A stretch of DNA of 64,000 nucleotides from Hymenopus coronatus (taxonomy: Eukaryota > Arthropoda > Insecta > Mantodea > Hymenopodidae), in contig CM060897.1 in the NCBI GenBank assembly GCA_030762935.1, forward strand, positions 113,022,176 through 113,086,175, written 5' to 3'. Positions 20,746 to 32,026 of the stretch are shown in pieces (the first letter of the stretch is position 1; the number at the start of each line of letters is the position of its first letter). The position numbers and the translations under genes were made by a program. Under the pieces are notes generated by a model. The model worked only from the letters and a program-made list of their open reading frames with translations. It made no database searches and was not told where the DNA came from.

Positions 20746-21879
20746 AAAAATCTGATGTATTAACCCTCACATGACTTTCCCTAGCTGCTCTACAAACAAA
20801 CTTCTTACTAAAGATTCTTCTTTCTACACAATGCTAATCGAGATAAACATTAGCAGAATGCTCGTATTACTTAGTTCCTTATAAGTAGCAGTAAACTAAG
20901 GGAGAGCACTAAGCTAAAGTGATAGTCAAGTGTTTTAAAAACTGTCATTTGCGATTGTCATTGCAAATCGCTTCTTTGTTTGACCAAGAGTAGAATAAAA
21001 GTAAAGCGACTGTCTCCGTGGTCAAGTGGCCAGCAAGTTGACTTCTCACCCGGAGGTCCCGGGTTCGATTCCCGGCTGGGGGGATTTTTTTTTTAACCTA
21101 TCCCCCACAGAGTCTGGAAGTATGTATGTTAGAGTGAATGCGTGCGTTTTTGAGGAAATAAAATGGTTTAAACCCAACGTAAACCTACAGACAACGAGTT
21201 ATTTCTAATTCGAAGCCCCCGATATGACTTTAGATGTTAAAAGGGGCTATATAAATGGAAAAAAAAGAAGAAAAGCGACACTTCCTGTCAGAGAAAAGTA
21301 TAAGTACTTAACAGTTGAAACCAATAACAAGAAATATCTTGGAACCTCCACAACAAAAACGTAAAGGAGACGAGATCTACATTTTGTATGTAATAAGTTT
21401 TTGTCTATCTCTTCGGTTTACAAGTTATACAAAATTCATCCAGAGGCTATTTCCAGAAAAGTCAAAATATAGAATATATTTGGGATGTAAATATCTTTAA
21501 TGTAGGGATTTTAATTCAAATCTTTAGAGCCATTTTTGAAAAAATCAACATTTTCGAACATTTTTCAATGTAAAGGTTAGTTTGTGGTCGGGGAATTTTC
21601 TTGAAAATCTTTTTGTCGCATCTTTGGAAGATACTAAACCTAAATACCAAGTTTGGTATTTAAGGGTCTTTTCGTTTTTGAGCTATGCTGTCCACAGACA
21701 CACACTCACACATACATGCAGACATACATACAAACACACGGTCCTTTTTCTAAAATTATTTTTTCGGACTCAGGAGACCTCAAAATATATATTTCCGGTG
21801 ACATCTTGCTATCGAATTTTTGGGTAGAATACAGTATCTTTTATAAACACTATGTATATGGTACGTGTAGAGAAAGTAA
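20746..21879 (-). mobile_element. R1 element, complete copy split by SINE-B
   Basis: The 3' end (AAAAATCTGATGTATTAACC) abuts R2. The 5' end reaches GTACGTGTAGAGAAAGTAAT. Subtracting the SINE at 21011-21271 and one target copy leaves about 865 bp, a normal R1 length. Confidence 0.9.
21011..21271 (+). mobile_element. SINE-B insertion with 8-bp target duplication
   Basis: AAAGCGAC flanks it on both sides (21003-21010 and 21272-21279). The R1 consensus runs straight across that join. The head is well preserved: TGTCTCCGTGGTCAAGTGGC and CCCGGGTTCGATTCCCGGC. The tail is AAGGGGCTATATAAATGG plus poly-A. Confidence 0.88.
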
Positions 21880-22610
21880 TATAGAATAACGGAAAAAAAT
21901 ATGTGCTCTTGCCAAGAAGGATATCATTAGCACGTAAACAAACATGGCGGATATAAATATTGCTCCACAATGATAGATAGTGCTTTAGTACATTTGACGG
22001 AATCATGTCCATTCATCATCAGTTCTTTCTGTTGCACAAACGGTACCTTTCTTCATTCAATACAAAAATAAGTTTGTTTGCCTTGTTTACCATTGGTAGC
22101 ATTTATTGCTTGCATAATTTTCAATCTGCGATGATGGACATCTTCAATGAAAATGCTCCACTACCAGCTACATGTGGATGTTTTGAGCAAGTCTGCTTCC
22201 ATCACCGACGTGAAAGGGTATTTGTAAACCACTTAATGAGAGTGCGGTCAGTGTGACCATTCTCGTTCTGTCTCATTTAGCTGCCACAGAGGACGTCCGA
22301 GAACTACGCCACACGATATAGCGTCAATATAAGGCTCAAAGAGAGCTTATGTGATATGCACAACTTAAACAGAGACCTCATTTCCCTGCACTGTAATTAA
22401 GTTAGTATCTTCATCTTTTGATGCGTTGCTTTTCAAAAAACCCGATTCATATTGTTAGAATTTTAAGCTGTTTGCACACATCACTATTGAATATTTTTGT
22501 CAGTTGAATGTATTACAATACTGAGAAATAACTAGCAAAAGGTTTGGTTCTATTTCAAATTTAAACACTGTTTATTTTCGCAAAATGGACGAAGTAATTA
22601 AGGTAAAATA
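21880..22610. other. No recognised feature
   Basis: A plus frame of 83 codons at 22005-22256 has no recognisable motif. The TA at 22609-22610 is the left target-site copy of the adjacent mariner. Confidence 0.4.
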
Positions 22611-23881
22611 AGTGCGAGGGTCGTCCCAGAAGTACCGGACCTGACGTATAGATAGTGTTCTTGTTTCATTGATAAAATTACTAATCTTAGAAAGCTTAAG
22701 TTTGAAGTTTGACGATTTTACATTGCTTAATATTTGTTTGGCAGCTATCATTAGTGAATACTCTCAACGAATTTATAAACGTGGATAAAACTATTCATCG
22801 TTATGAGATACTACAATACTTTCGTTTGAAAAGTCTTAGTCCAACTAAAATTAAAGCTGAGCTAGATTCTACTTTGGGGGAGTCTGCTCCTTCATTTACA
22901 ACAGTGAAATATTGGGTGGCAGAGTTTAAGCTCGGGCATACGAGCTATTAAAAACGCAGTGGTCGACCAAATGAGGTTACTGGTCCAGAAATTGTAAAGA
23001 AAATCCACAAAATGGTATTGGATGACCGTCGACTGAAAGTGCGCGAGCTAGCAGACATTGCAGGCATTTCATAAGGTTCTGTACATTGCATACTGACTAG
23101 GAAAATCGATATAAGAAAGTTGTGTGTAAGGTAGGCTCACAATAGAACAAAAACAGCGTCGTGAGGATGTTTCAGTCAAGTGTTTGGCTATGTTTCACTG
23201 CAATAAAGTTGAGTTTTTGCATCAATTCATAACAACGGATGATATCTGGGTCCATCACTTCACATCTGAGACGAAGGAACAATTAAAACACTGGATTGGA
23301 AGGGAAAAATCGGCTTCAAAGAAGAGCCAGTTCTCTCTGCAGGCAAGGTCATGGCGTCAGTTTTCTGGGACGCACGTGGGATACTTTTCATTGATTATCT
23401 AAAAAAAGGAAAAGTAATCAATCATTGGCGAATTATGCGAACTTGTTTCAGTATTTGAGTAATGAAGTTGAGCAAAACGGTCGCATTTAGCGAAAAAGAA
23501 AGTTTGTTTTATCAAGACAATGCACCAGTTCACACGTCCACAATCGCCATGGCCAAAATCAATGAATTAAAATTCGAATTGCTTCCTCATGCTCACTATT
23601 CGCCAGATTTAGCCCTCTCTGATTATTTTCTATTTCCAAACTTGAAGAAATGGCTTGGTGGTTAAAGATTTGCCAACAATGAAGAAGTGTAGTCGGCAGT
23701 TATTGGCTATTTTTCAGATCTCGATAGTTCTCACTCTAAACAGGGTATCGAAGCTACTGAACATCGCTGGGAAAAGTGTATCGAGCTGAAAGGAAACTAT
23801 GCAGAGAAATAAAGATGTTTTTCCCAAAAAATGTTGTGCTTTCTTTGTTAGGTCGGGTACTTTTTGGACAGCTTTTGTAAC
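22611..23881 (+). mobile_element. Mariner-like DNA transposon, full length, inactive
   Basis: The element is 1271 bp, in the normal mariner range. Diverged terminal inverted repeats are seen: CGTCCCAGAAGTACCGGACC at the left against GGTCGGGTACTTTTTGGACA at the right. TA dinucleotides sit immediately outside both ends (22609-22610 and 23882-23883), the expected mariner target duplication. It contains one transposase pseudogene. Confidence 0.88.
22755..23815 (+). pseudogene. Mariner transposase pseudogene (DD34D type)
   Basis: A mariner transposase cuts and pastes the element by recognising its inverted repeats. The N-terminal helix-turn-helix region is visible as IHRYEILQYFRLKSLSPTKI and PSFTTVKYWVAEFKLGHTSY, ended by a TAA at 22949. 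A second frame gives RPNEVTGPEIVKKIHKM and RRLKVRELADIAGIS. The catalytic half is in pieces: TTDDIWVHHFTSETKEQ (first Asp), FWDARGILFIDYL, then YQDNAPVHTS (second Asp) and LALSDYFLFPNLKKWLGG (third Asp), with 34 residues between the last two Asp. The catalytic residues are kept, but stops and frameshifts break the frame at least four times, so it makes no functional protein. Confidence 0.9.
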
Positions 23882-24088
23882 TAAAGTAACCCGTATCATT
23901 CGGATTTTAAAGTACGATGTAATGGACGTTCTAGCCCTGGAGTAAAAAAAGGCCTGATTATTTATGTGTGCGGAAATAGTGATTCATAATGAATGATAAA
24001 AGTTATTAAGGGATTTTAACTATTTCATCATTTCATCAAGATATAAGCCTACTAATTAAGTTTATAACTTAAAATTCATTTATTATTG
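23882..24088. other. Short spacer
   Basis: Starts with the right TA target copy of the mariner. The rest is AT-rich and unassigned. Confidence 0.4.
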
Positions 24089-24310
24089 GCAATCTGATGT
24101 GTTCCATTCACATTATTTTTTCTACCTGTCCTGCAAACAAACTTTTCGTACAAAATACTGTTCTTTTATTTACACCATGCTAATCAAGATAAATCATTGG
24201 TCGCAATTGTATTATTATTTATTTCCTTGTAACTCTAAGGGAAATGAGGGAATACATTAGGTTAATGCGGTAGTCAAATCTTTTAAAACCTGGTCGCTAT
24301 GTGCATAGTC
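24089..24310 (-). mobile_element. R1 3' end fragment, truncated
   Basis: Begins AATCTGATGTGTTCCATTCA and covers the hairpin region (ACCATGCTAATCAAGATAAA), then stops where the non-LTR remnant starts. Confidence 0.8.
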
Positions 24311-25480
24311 AAGAGTACGCCATTTTTATCAAGTTACAATGAACGAATTTGTATATACACTAATGAAAATAAGCGCACTGGTAGTGTTAGATGGACTTTA
24401 TTTATAGAAGCGAACAATATTCACGCGTTTTTCATAGTAGCACATCCGTTTATAGTGCAGAACTACATGCAATATACGGAGCCATTTTGCATATTCACCT
24501 TCGAAATTTGGGTTACTGCCTTCTTATAAGTGATTCCCTTAGTGCACTTCAGACCCTTAGTGAGCTGTACAACTACCATCCTATCGTGCGTATCCAGAAT
24601 ATCCTCAATGCTTTACATAGTTCCGGCATGGATTCCTGGTCACGTTGGCTAGCCGGGAATGAACTGGCGGATTGGCAGCAAAGAGCCAACCACAGAACCC
24701 AGTACTAAAATTTCTTGTATGACATTGGAAGACTTGTGCGCACAGCAGTATTATCTGTCTGAAGAATGAATGCAGACGGCCAAGACTGGAAGCTTGCATA
24801 AACACAAACAGATAAGCGATATTACGTCATCACTTCTGGTGCATGCCCTGTACAGCACGACAATCCTGAAATGCAGCAATTAAGTCTCTTGCAGTGGACG
24901 GGTTCGAAACGAGTCAAACTGCAAACACCGTCTCACAAAGTAGAAATTAATATTCATTAGTAACAAAGAAAACAGCAAGTTTAATCTGTTGTGGATCGTT
25001 TAGTTCATTTTTGTTTAAGTACGCTGTGCTGATGTTTTGATGGTCAGACTGTACTGTACTATATTCCACCCTTATCTTATCTGTACCATGCTACACCAGC
25101 GATCTCCCCTAACAATTGTATTCTTTCGTCAGGAAAGCAGTACTTTCGTGCTGACATGAAGAATGGTCAGCTCTCCGCGGAAACAAGCTTAGAGTAGTGA
25201 AGGACCTTCCAGTAAGCTGAGTAACTTTCTCTCGTCTATTTTGACGCGAGGAAGTGATATTGGTTCGATTGAGTATTGGCCACTGCAATTTTACCACAAT
25301 TACCTTCTTAAGAGGGAACCTGCTCCTACCTGTTCGCTATGTAGAGAGCATTTGTCTGTCCGTCATGTGTTGCTTGAGTGTGTTCATCTAGCACATATTC
25401 GGGAATCTCTGCATTTGCCGCTTAGTGTTGAAGAGATTCTGGAAATGGAGATGGAGATATTGTCAGATTGTGTGTAGTTC
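24311..25480 (+). pseudogene. Non-LTR retrotransposon tail: RNase H and zinc-knuckle C terminus
   Basis: RNase H removes the RNA strand during target-primed reverse transcription. Recognisable pieces are YTNENK (where the family has the first catalytic Asp, so D to N), SAELHAIYGAILHI (Glu), LISDSLSALQTL (second Asp), then WIPGHVG followed after a frameshift by AGNELADWQQRA (last Asp). The 25241-25477 frame gives CSLCREHLSVRHVLLECVHL, a Cys-Cys-His-Cys C-terminal motif usual in arthropod RNase H non-LTR elements. Between them (24720-25240) the frame is broken repeatedly. The reverse transcriptase is absent, so this is a 5'-truncated dead copy. Confidence 0.75.
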
Positions 25481-25719
25481 ATAAGCGATGACTAGTATTA
25501 TTCCTTATTTTGAAGATTTTCAATGCTGTTTGGAGAAGAAGAGTGTAACATAGACATTGAAACACTGCTACCACGTGACAGTAAATACCTTGATAGTAAT
25601 ATCGATTACATTGAGAAACAGAGTAAACTGCTGTAACTTTGTAAATAAAGCTTTGTGTCAAATCTTTCATTATTATTTAGTTATGCCAACACGTTCGTTA
25701 CTTTCTGGATACCCTTGTG

Positions 25720-26617
25720 TATATACAGGATTACTACAAAAGAAATAGACAACTTCAACTGCCTGTAAAACAAAAACTATTAAAGATAGCAACATAATTA
25801 TTTTGGAGGTATGTTGAGAAACTGTCAAAGTTTCGTTTGTTACTATTGGTAACGCTGTAGTGTTTTGTTTGTTGTTGCAGAAGCTGAAATGGCGGAAACT
25901 CCTGTGGAAAAGGCATATTGCGTGTTGGAATTTGCTAGAACGCAATCAGCAACTGTTGTTCAACGACATTTTAGAATACGTTACCACAAAAATGAAATGA
26001 TGCGCTCACAAGAACCAGCATCGTCTTCATCATGTCGCAACATGTGGATGCAAAAGTCACGCCGTATGACCTTATCTTCTTCTCTCAGAAACTGCAACAT
26101 CTGTAATCTGTAAGGCATCATGTGCAGTCGCTTCCGCAAGATTTTCCATACAGCTTGCTGTGGAATTTGTAATTGCATGCTTGCCCTAGATGTCGATTTC
26201 TGTGGGCTTCTTATGTAGGCAGAACGAACACGTTCAACGTTTTCTTCCGAAACTCTTGGTCTTCCCGAGCTCTTCCCTTTGCACAAACATCCCGTTGTCT
26301 CGAATTTTCTATACTAGTCGTATATTGACTGTCTAGTCGGTGGCGTTTTGTGGTAACATGTTCTAAAATGTCATTGGACAACAGTTGCTGATTGCTTTCT
26401 AGCAAATTCCAACACGTAATATGCCTTTTCCACAGGATTTTCCGCCATTTCAGCTTCTGCAACAACAAACAAAACACTACAGCGTTACCAATAGTAACAA
26501 ATGAAACTTTGAGAGTTTCTCAACATAGCTCCAAAATAAATAGGTTGCTATCTTTAATAGTTTTTGTTTTACAGGCAGTTGAAGTTGTCTATTTCTTTTG
26601 TAGTAATCCTGTATATA
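25720..26617 (-). mobile_element. Fold-back transposon derivative: two 272-bp arms, 354-base loop
   Basis: 25720-25991 and 26346-26617 are reverse complements with roughly 14 mismatches by eye. Both arms contain the same 5' leader, ending TTGTTTGTTGTTGCAG, followed by the start of a transposase. The loop (25992-26345) contains the next part of that transposase on the minus strand. So the 5' end of the element is present twice, in opposite orientations, and the 3' end is missing. A transcript of this locus would form a long hairpin RNA. Confidence 0.85.
25960..26455 (-). pseudogene. Mariner-superfamily transposase, N-terminal half, broken
   Basis: The minus strand gives MAENPVEKAYYVLEFARKQS, then QSATVVQ, a stop, HFRTCYHK, and TTGCLCKGKSSGRPRVSEE. 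It continues VERVRSAYIRSPQKSTSRAS and QQAVWKILRKRLHMMPYRLQ. This is the helix-turn-helix DNA-binding region of a transposase family common in arthropods, related to Tc1/mariner. In-frame stops lie in the Q-H and D-Y junctions. The frame ends after CERIISFLW, where family members go on to the first catalytic Asp, so the whole catalytic domain is gone. The plus-strand arm carries only the first 35 residues (MAETPVEKAYCVLEFARTQS...). Confidence 0.8.
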
Positions 26618-27185
26618 AAGTTGCGAAAGCAAAACAATGTTTAAAATTGTTCAAGAATTTGTGGTCAAATTTCACAGAAGCATTGTCCTAAACGTTTCTA
26701 TTGTATGATTTTCGCAGGTATGATGTGCAGGCAGCAGAAAGGGGTAAGTACAAGATTTATTACAGTTTCGCTCGTCCTCACCTCAAGTCATTATCCCTAA
26801 ACCGGGCTGGCGTTTCCTTACTTCCGTTATTAAATCTCTCCATTTTCTCTCATAAGCTTGCAACGCGCTGCCGCCGGAATATAACCAGAGCATTAAAAAA
26901 ACTTTATATTTACACAGGGATGAACATGAATGACTAGAAACTGAGCAGAGCACGTGAATGAAGCAAGGAAAGAGAAGCACGAGCTAAGAGTCTGCTTTGC
27001 ACAAAGAAACACGCTTTAACAAGAGTTCTTACTGTCGTGAATTAAAAGACACGAGGCAAATGAAATTCACATTTGTTTTTGTGGACTGCCTTACTCTCAT
27101 TTATTTGATTCAGCGTTCGCTCCCTTTTGTCTTCAACAATCAGAACGCTCATTTCTGAAATATGCTAACCGCCTATGAGTATTTT
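26618..27185. other. Unassigned; contains a mini-exon-like signal
   Basis: A pyrimidine-containing stretch ending TTTTCGCAG at 26717 and a consensus donor GGGTAAGTA at 26742 bracket 26 bases. A 78-codon frame crosses it. There is no homology that I recognise, and such matches occur by chance. Confidence 0.25.
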
Positions 27186-28108
<923 letters not shown>

Positions 28109-28330
28109 ACTTTCTCTGGCACATATCTACAATGCATATAGTAGATAAAGTTATTGCATTCTACCAACTTTTTGATGCCAAGAAATCACCGAAATTACAT
28201 AATTTAGGGTCCCAAAAACAGTTTAGTAAAAATTCTCTGTGTGTCTGTGTGTATTTGTGTGTGTAGCATAACTTCTAAACTTTTTCAGCATCTTCCAAGA
28301 ATGCGACTCGATGATTATCATAAGTAATAC
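28109..28330 (+). mobile_element. R1 5' fragment, tandem to the previous copy
   Basis: TTTTACTTTCTCTGGCACAT, GTTATTGCATTCTACCAACT and the block AGCATCTTCCAAGAATGCGA are in order; it ends there. Confidence 0.8.
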
Positions 28331-29063
28331 AACGAGTGTTTTCATCTTGTCAATAATAATTCATGACCGGAGCGAAGCAACGGAATTGAATTGTCCTAAG
28401 AGAATTGTACTTGATAAGATAATTTAGCTAAACAGTCTATTAATAATTTATATTATATAGGGAGGGAGATTTTATCACGTTATGATTGTAATACCTTAAC
28501 ATTTGTTCTCAAACGGTAGATGATGTTTATTAACCGAATGTTTCTTTTTGCTTTCTTCCCTGATTCCTTAATTATGATATAGCTGACGGTACTACACCCA
28601 ATGTACGAATATCGATGGCAAAAATAGAAATAAGGAACAATTATTATTTTGAGTTTTTGATAACTAATTCATGAAATGAAACAAACGTTACTTTATTTGA
28701 GGTTATTGCACTCATCTCATACATAATAAATACAACTAATGATTATTTTAATGCTTTTTTGAACTAAATACATATGAACTGGATAAAACCTTGAATAAAC
28801 ATTACAACTGAATTAATTGAAAATACAATTGTGGAACTGACTGTTATTAAAAGTGAAGTTTGGCTGATTGGATTTTCACCTTTTTTTACCAATAACCAAA
28901 ACAGGAGATTAAACAAATGAATGTCAGGTGCGACAAGATTTCAAAGAAAAGAACATCAGCTGCGATAAGATGTTTCGACAAAATTCCTCCAACCAGATGA
29001 CCGCAATTGCTTGTAATGGACTAATCTTGATCATTGCATGTTTTAATAGTTAAGCTAAATTGT
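28331..29063. other. No recognised feature
   Basis: AT-rich, no shared repeat and no frame with motif content. GGAGCGAAGCAACGGAATTG at 28358 hints at nothing that I can identify. Confidence 0.45.
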
Positions 29064-29945
29064 CGGGAAAATCCTCCTCTTCCAACTACCCTTTATATGG
29101 AACATTTTTCAAAAACTTTGATTTTATCCCACCTGAACTAATGATTTTTAGCAAAACACCATAAGTCTAAAACATGTTTATAAAAACTTAAATGTAAATC
29201 TGGAATTTTCTGGGAGTAGCCTCTAAAGACTTTTTCATTTTGCATGACTTTGTACAATTGGTAAAACATAAGATATACTACTTTACAAATTGTGTATATC
29301 TTGTTAAATCTCACAGTTTATGCCATATACATTTTCTTGTAGGGTTAACCGTTTCGGTGATATTCTTTGCTGGTGGTTTCAGTTTTAAATTACTTACGTT
29401 TTCTCAAACAGGAACATTTCTGTTTGGTTTCATATCTCCTTTGTTTTTTCTCCAGATCAAACCAAAACAATTGAATTGTTTCACATAAGTACCAGATTTA
29501 TACAGATTTATATGACTCCAGTGACTTTGATTAAAATACAATATATTACAGATAAATACATGACAAACAAAATGTATCTCTCGAATTTTCTGAGAATGAC
29601 CTCTGAAGCCCTTTTCATTCTGAATAATCTTTGCGTAAGTGGTAAACTGTAAGAGATAGACAACATGTTACTACACAAATGGCATTGATACCTTAAAACA
29701 CAAACTTAAGTCATGTTCATATTTTTGTAGAGTTAACATTTTCCAGATCTTTCCTCTTATTCTGTTCAGTTTTGAAATGCTTTAAACCTTTCTCTCACAA
29801 AAAGTTCCCATCAGTATCACATTTCTTTTGTTTTACTCCTCGCTAAAGAAGAGAACGAATTTCATGTTAATCACAGAACGATAGCTTTTGAAAGATTGAC
29901 TAGTATATTCCGTTATTTCCCTTCTACTTATAGGGAACTAAGTAT
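29064..29945 (+). mobile_element. R1 element, two overlapping partial copies
   Basis: A first partial unit runs from ACTACCCTTTATATGGAACA to about 29505. Near 29510 the GACTTTGATTAAAATACAAT block starts again and goes on to the ACTTATAGGGAACTAAGTA block. Both lack the R1 5' end and neither keeps the 3' hairpin. Confidence 0.75.
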
Positions 29946-30088
29946 CGGCATCGACATAAAGGGTATAGTTTTTATTAACAGTGTTGCTTTCAAGGACCTG
30001 GTGAATTTGTGTGAAGTTTGGGTAGTCCCTTGGGTTTGCTCCCCTAAATAAGCATTGTTAAAATTCCTCTAACTAATAGTAAAAGCAC

Positions 30089-30266
30089 TGTCTCCTCGCA
30101 ACGTTGGTGTATTTATTTAAAGCTCCCGATCTCTCACTAAAGATATATCCTGCAACTTAAACACTGAGGTCACCTGTTTTCCTTTCACAGGTGCGAACAC
30201 CACCCTATGCCCCCTCGCATGCACAGTGGTAGGATTAACTCTTACTCCACACGGATATCTTACAAT
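30089..30266 (+). repeat. Repeat G, copy 1
   Basis: Starts TGTCTCCTCGCAAC and shares AAACACTGAGGTCACCTG, CTCGCATGCACAGTGGTAGG-like and final CTTACAATA sequence with 39564-39760 and 62242-62432. It is a dispersed element of about 180-200 bp without a tRNA-like head. Confidence 0.65.
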
Positions 30267-30312
30267 ACATTCTCTTGCTATACACGGTGTAGGTGCTAGA
30301 GAAAGTAAAAAT
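30261..30312 (-). mobile_element. R1 5' end fragment
   Basis: TACAATACATTCTCTTGCTA and AGGTGCTAGAGAAAGTAAAA are the reverse of the R1 5' palindrome. It is contiguous with the end of repeat G. Confidence 0.65.
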
Positions 30313-30683
30313 ATATGACTGTTGTTTTAACATACATGCATATTTCGTGGATAATGTGAGCTGTGTATTTGATCAGACTATAGATATCAGTGAAACGGCC
30401 ACTATTCTGGAAATATCGTTCACTAATTTACACGCGCAATGAAGCATGAAAATATTTCAGTTAGATTAGAGAGAATTAATTGCGCGGTTGATTGCGTAGA
30501 TGTGAAAAATCAAACATTGACAATAAAGATTTAAATGGGTTTATTCAGTAGTTATACTGGATGATTAGTGCTTACACTTCTCAATTAGTATGCGCGTATG
30601 TTTGTTTCGTTTGTTCACAAGTTAGATCAGTTCCACATGGATTTTATGAAACCAAAACCATATAATAATTACATTTCTACTTT
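30313..30683. other. No recognised feature
   Basis: AT-rich spacer, no motif seen. Confidence 0.45.
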
Positions 30684-30781
30684 TTATTTTTTCTACTTAG
30701 CACATTCTTAAAGAAGGTATTACATTCCTCCGAAAAATTCGATACCGATATTCCATTGTAAATATACGTTTTAAGATCCGT
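30684..30781 (+). mobile_element. R1 5' end fragment
   Basis: AAGGTATTACATTCCTCCGA, ATTCGATACCGATATTCC and AATATACGTTTTAAGATCCG match the R1 5' block. The Penelope-like remnant begins right after. Confidence 0.7.
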
Positions 30782-30799
30782 TGTAGATGTTCAAATCTG

Positions 30800-31430
30800 A
30801 ACATCTGTTGCAGACTCATGCTCCACTGCACATGGTGTTGGTGTTTGTAATCTGGATGCGTTTCGATAACCTTCACTGTCATCATGTTTTGCAGGTTCGC
30901 AGACGTCTGAGGTGGCTGAGCAACTTCGATATCTAATATAGGTCTGAGCGCAGTGACATCAGGTGGTAGAATCCGGACTTCATCGACATCTGCCTTCTTC
31001 TTGTGAGTCCTTGGTGAACTCCGGTGGAAAGTTTCGGAACTGTTTGCTAGTTTTGAGTCTTTAGCTTGACTTTCAGTTTGTACAAGTTTTAAAATGGCAT
31101 ATGCTGGTGGTATTTCAAAGTTAACCACATTACTGCTATTACTATGAATGACATTTTCCCCCAGATATCCAATTCTGAAGGAGTGTTAATAGTTTTCAGT
31201 AATTTGAATTCCTGTCCCATTTCATGGTTAGTATTCCAAAAATGATTGACTACTGCTGATTTATCCAACTGTTTCAATTTAATATTTCTTTGATGTTCTT
31301 TTAGACGAACTTTTAAGCTTCTCTTTGTTCTGTCAATGTAAACTTTTTCAGACTCATTACAATTTATTTGATAGATACCAGATTGATTTAACTTATTCAC
31401 TGTCTTGTCAAGTGGTTTATTTACCATCAT
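30800..31430 (-). pseudogene. PLE GIY-YIG endonuclease domain and C-terminal tail
   Basis: The 31430-31089 frame contains SGIYQINCNESEKVYIDRTK and RSLKVRLKEHQRNIKLKQ: the GIY motif, then YID where active members have YIG, and the conserved Arg after it. NHFWNTNHEMG follows, with the His usual in PLE. The open frame at 31128-30697, read after a one-base shift near 31130-31150, gives VNFEIPPAYAILKLVQ and a Lys/Asp-rich segment. I think it is the continuation of the same protein, since it starts exactly where the first frame becomes unlike the family. Its last about 30 codons run into the R1 fragment. Confidence 0.7.
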
Positions 31431-31436
31431 TTTGAA

Positions 31437-32010
31437 ACTGAATCTGCTGCAAGGGGCAAGTGTATATTATACTTGTCAAATATTTTTTTTGAATTCCGGA
31501 AACAATTTTGAACGATAATTAAAATGTTATACTTCAATTTGTCTTTTATTAGTTTTAATAAGCTAATTTTTTTGTTTTTTGTTTGTTTTTCTTGATTATT
31601 AAAATATTGTAATTGTCTATTAAATCCACTATTTTGTGCAACATTGATAATATAATTAAATTCTTTTTTGTGTTCTTCCTTTGTTAAAGGTACATTAATT
31701 AGCCTGTGTATTAAGCTTTGAAAGACAGCATGTTGATGTCTTTTAGGACAGCATTCATTATTTTGTGTAATTATCTACACGAGTTGGCTTTCTATAATTA
31801 CCAAACTGTAACTCATTATTATTTCTAAAAATCTTGATATCCAAGAAAGGAGGCATAGAGCTATTTTCAATTTCATTGCGAACTTAATACTTTTATCCTG
31901 AGCATTTAATATATTCAATTACTTATTTATGACTTGGTTAGGGATGATAGCAAAAATATGATCCACATATCTATGCCACACTTTGAATATTTCAGGTGTT
32001 TTTGGTGACT
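31437..32010 (-). pseudogene. PLE reverse transcriptase C-terminal part, catalytic Asp lost
   Basis: WHRYVDHIFAIIPN lies over 31975-31935. The second Asp of the YVDD motif is His (codons at 31969-31958 read Y-V-D-H). It goes on with FLDIKIFRNNNELQFGNYRK and, in a shifted frame, NECCPKRHQHAVFQSLIHRL and INVPLTKEEHKKEFNYII. These match the usual region between the RT core and the GIY-YIG domain. At least three stops or frameshifts occur. Confidence 0.75.
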
Positions 32011-32026
32011 TTTATTTCCAGAAAAC

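Noticed and set aside
25865..26113. Plus-strand 82-codon frame starting with the transposase N terminus as a separate gene
   Set aside because: Only the first 35 residues belong to the transposase; the rest is the antisense of the loop. It is a by-product of the inverted arm.
26718..26743. 26-base mini-exon with consensus acceptor and donor
   Set aside because: The splice signals match, but no adjoining exon or protein similarity supports it, and such pairs are common by chance.
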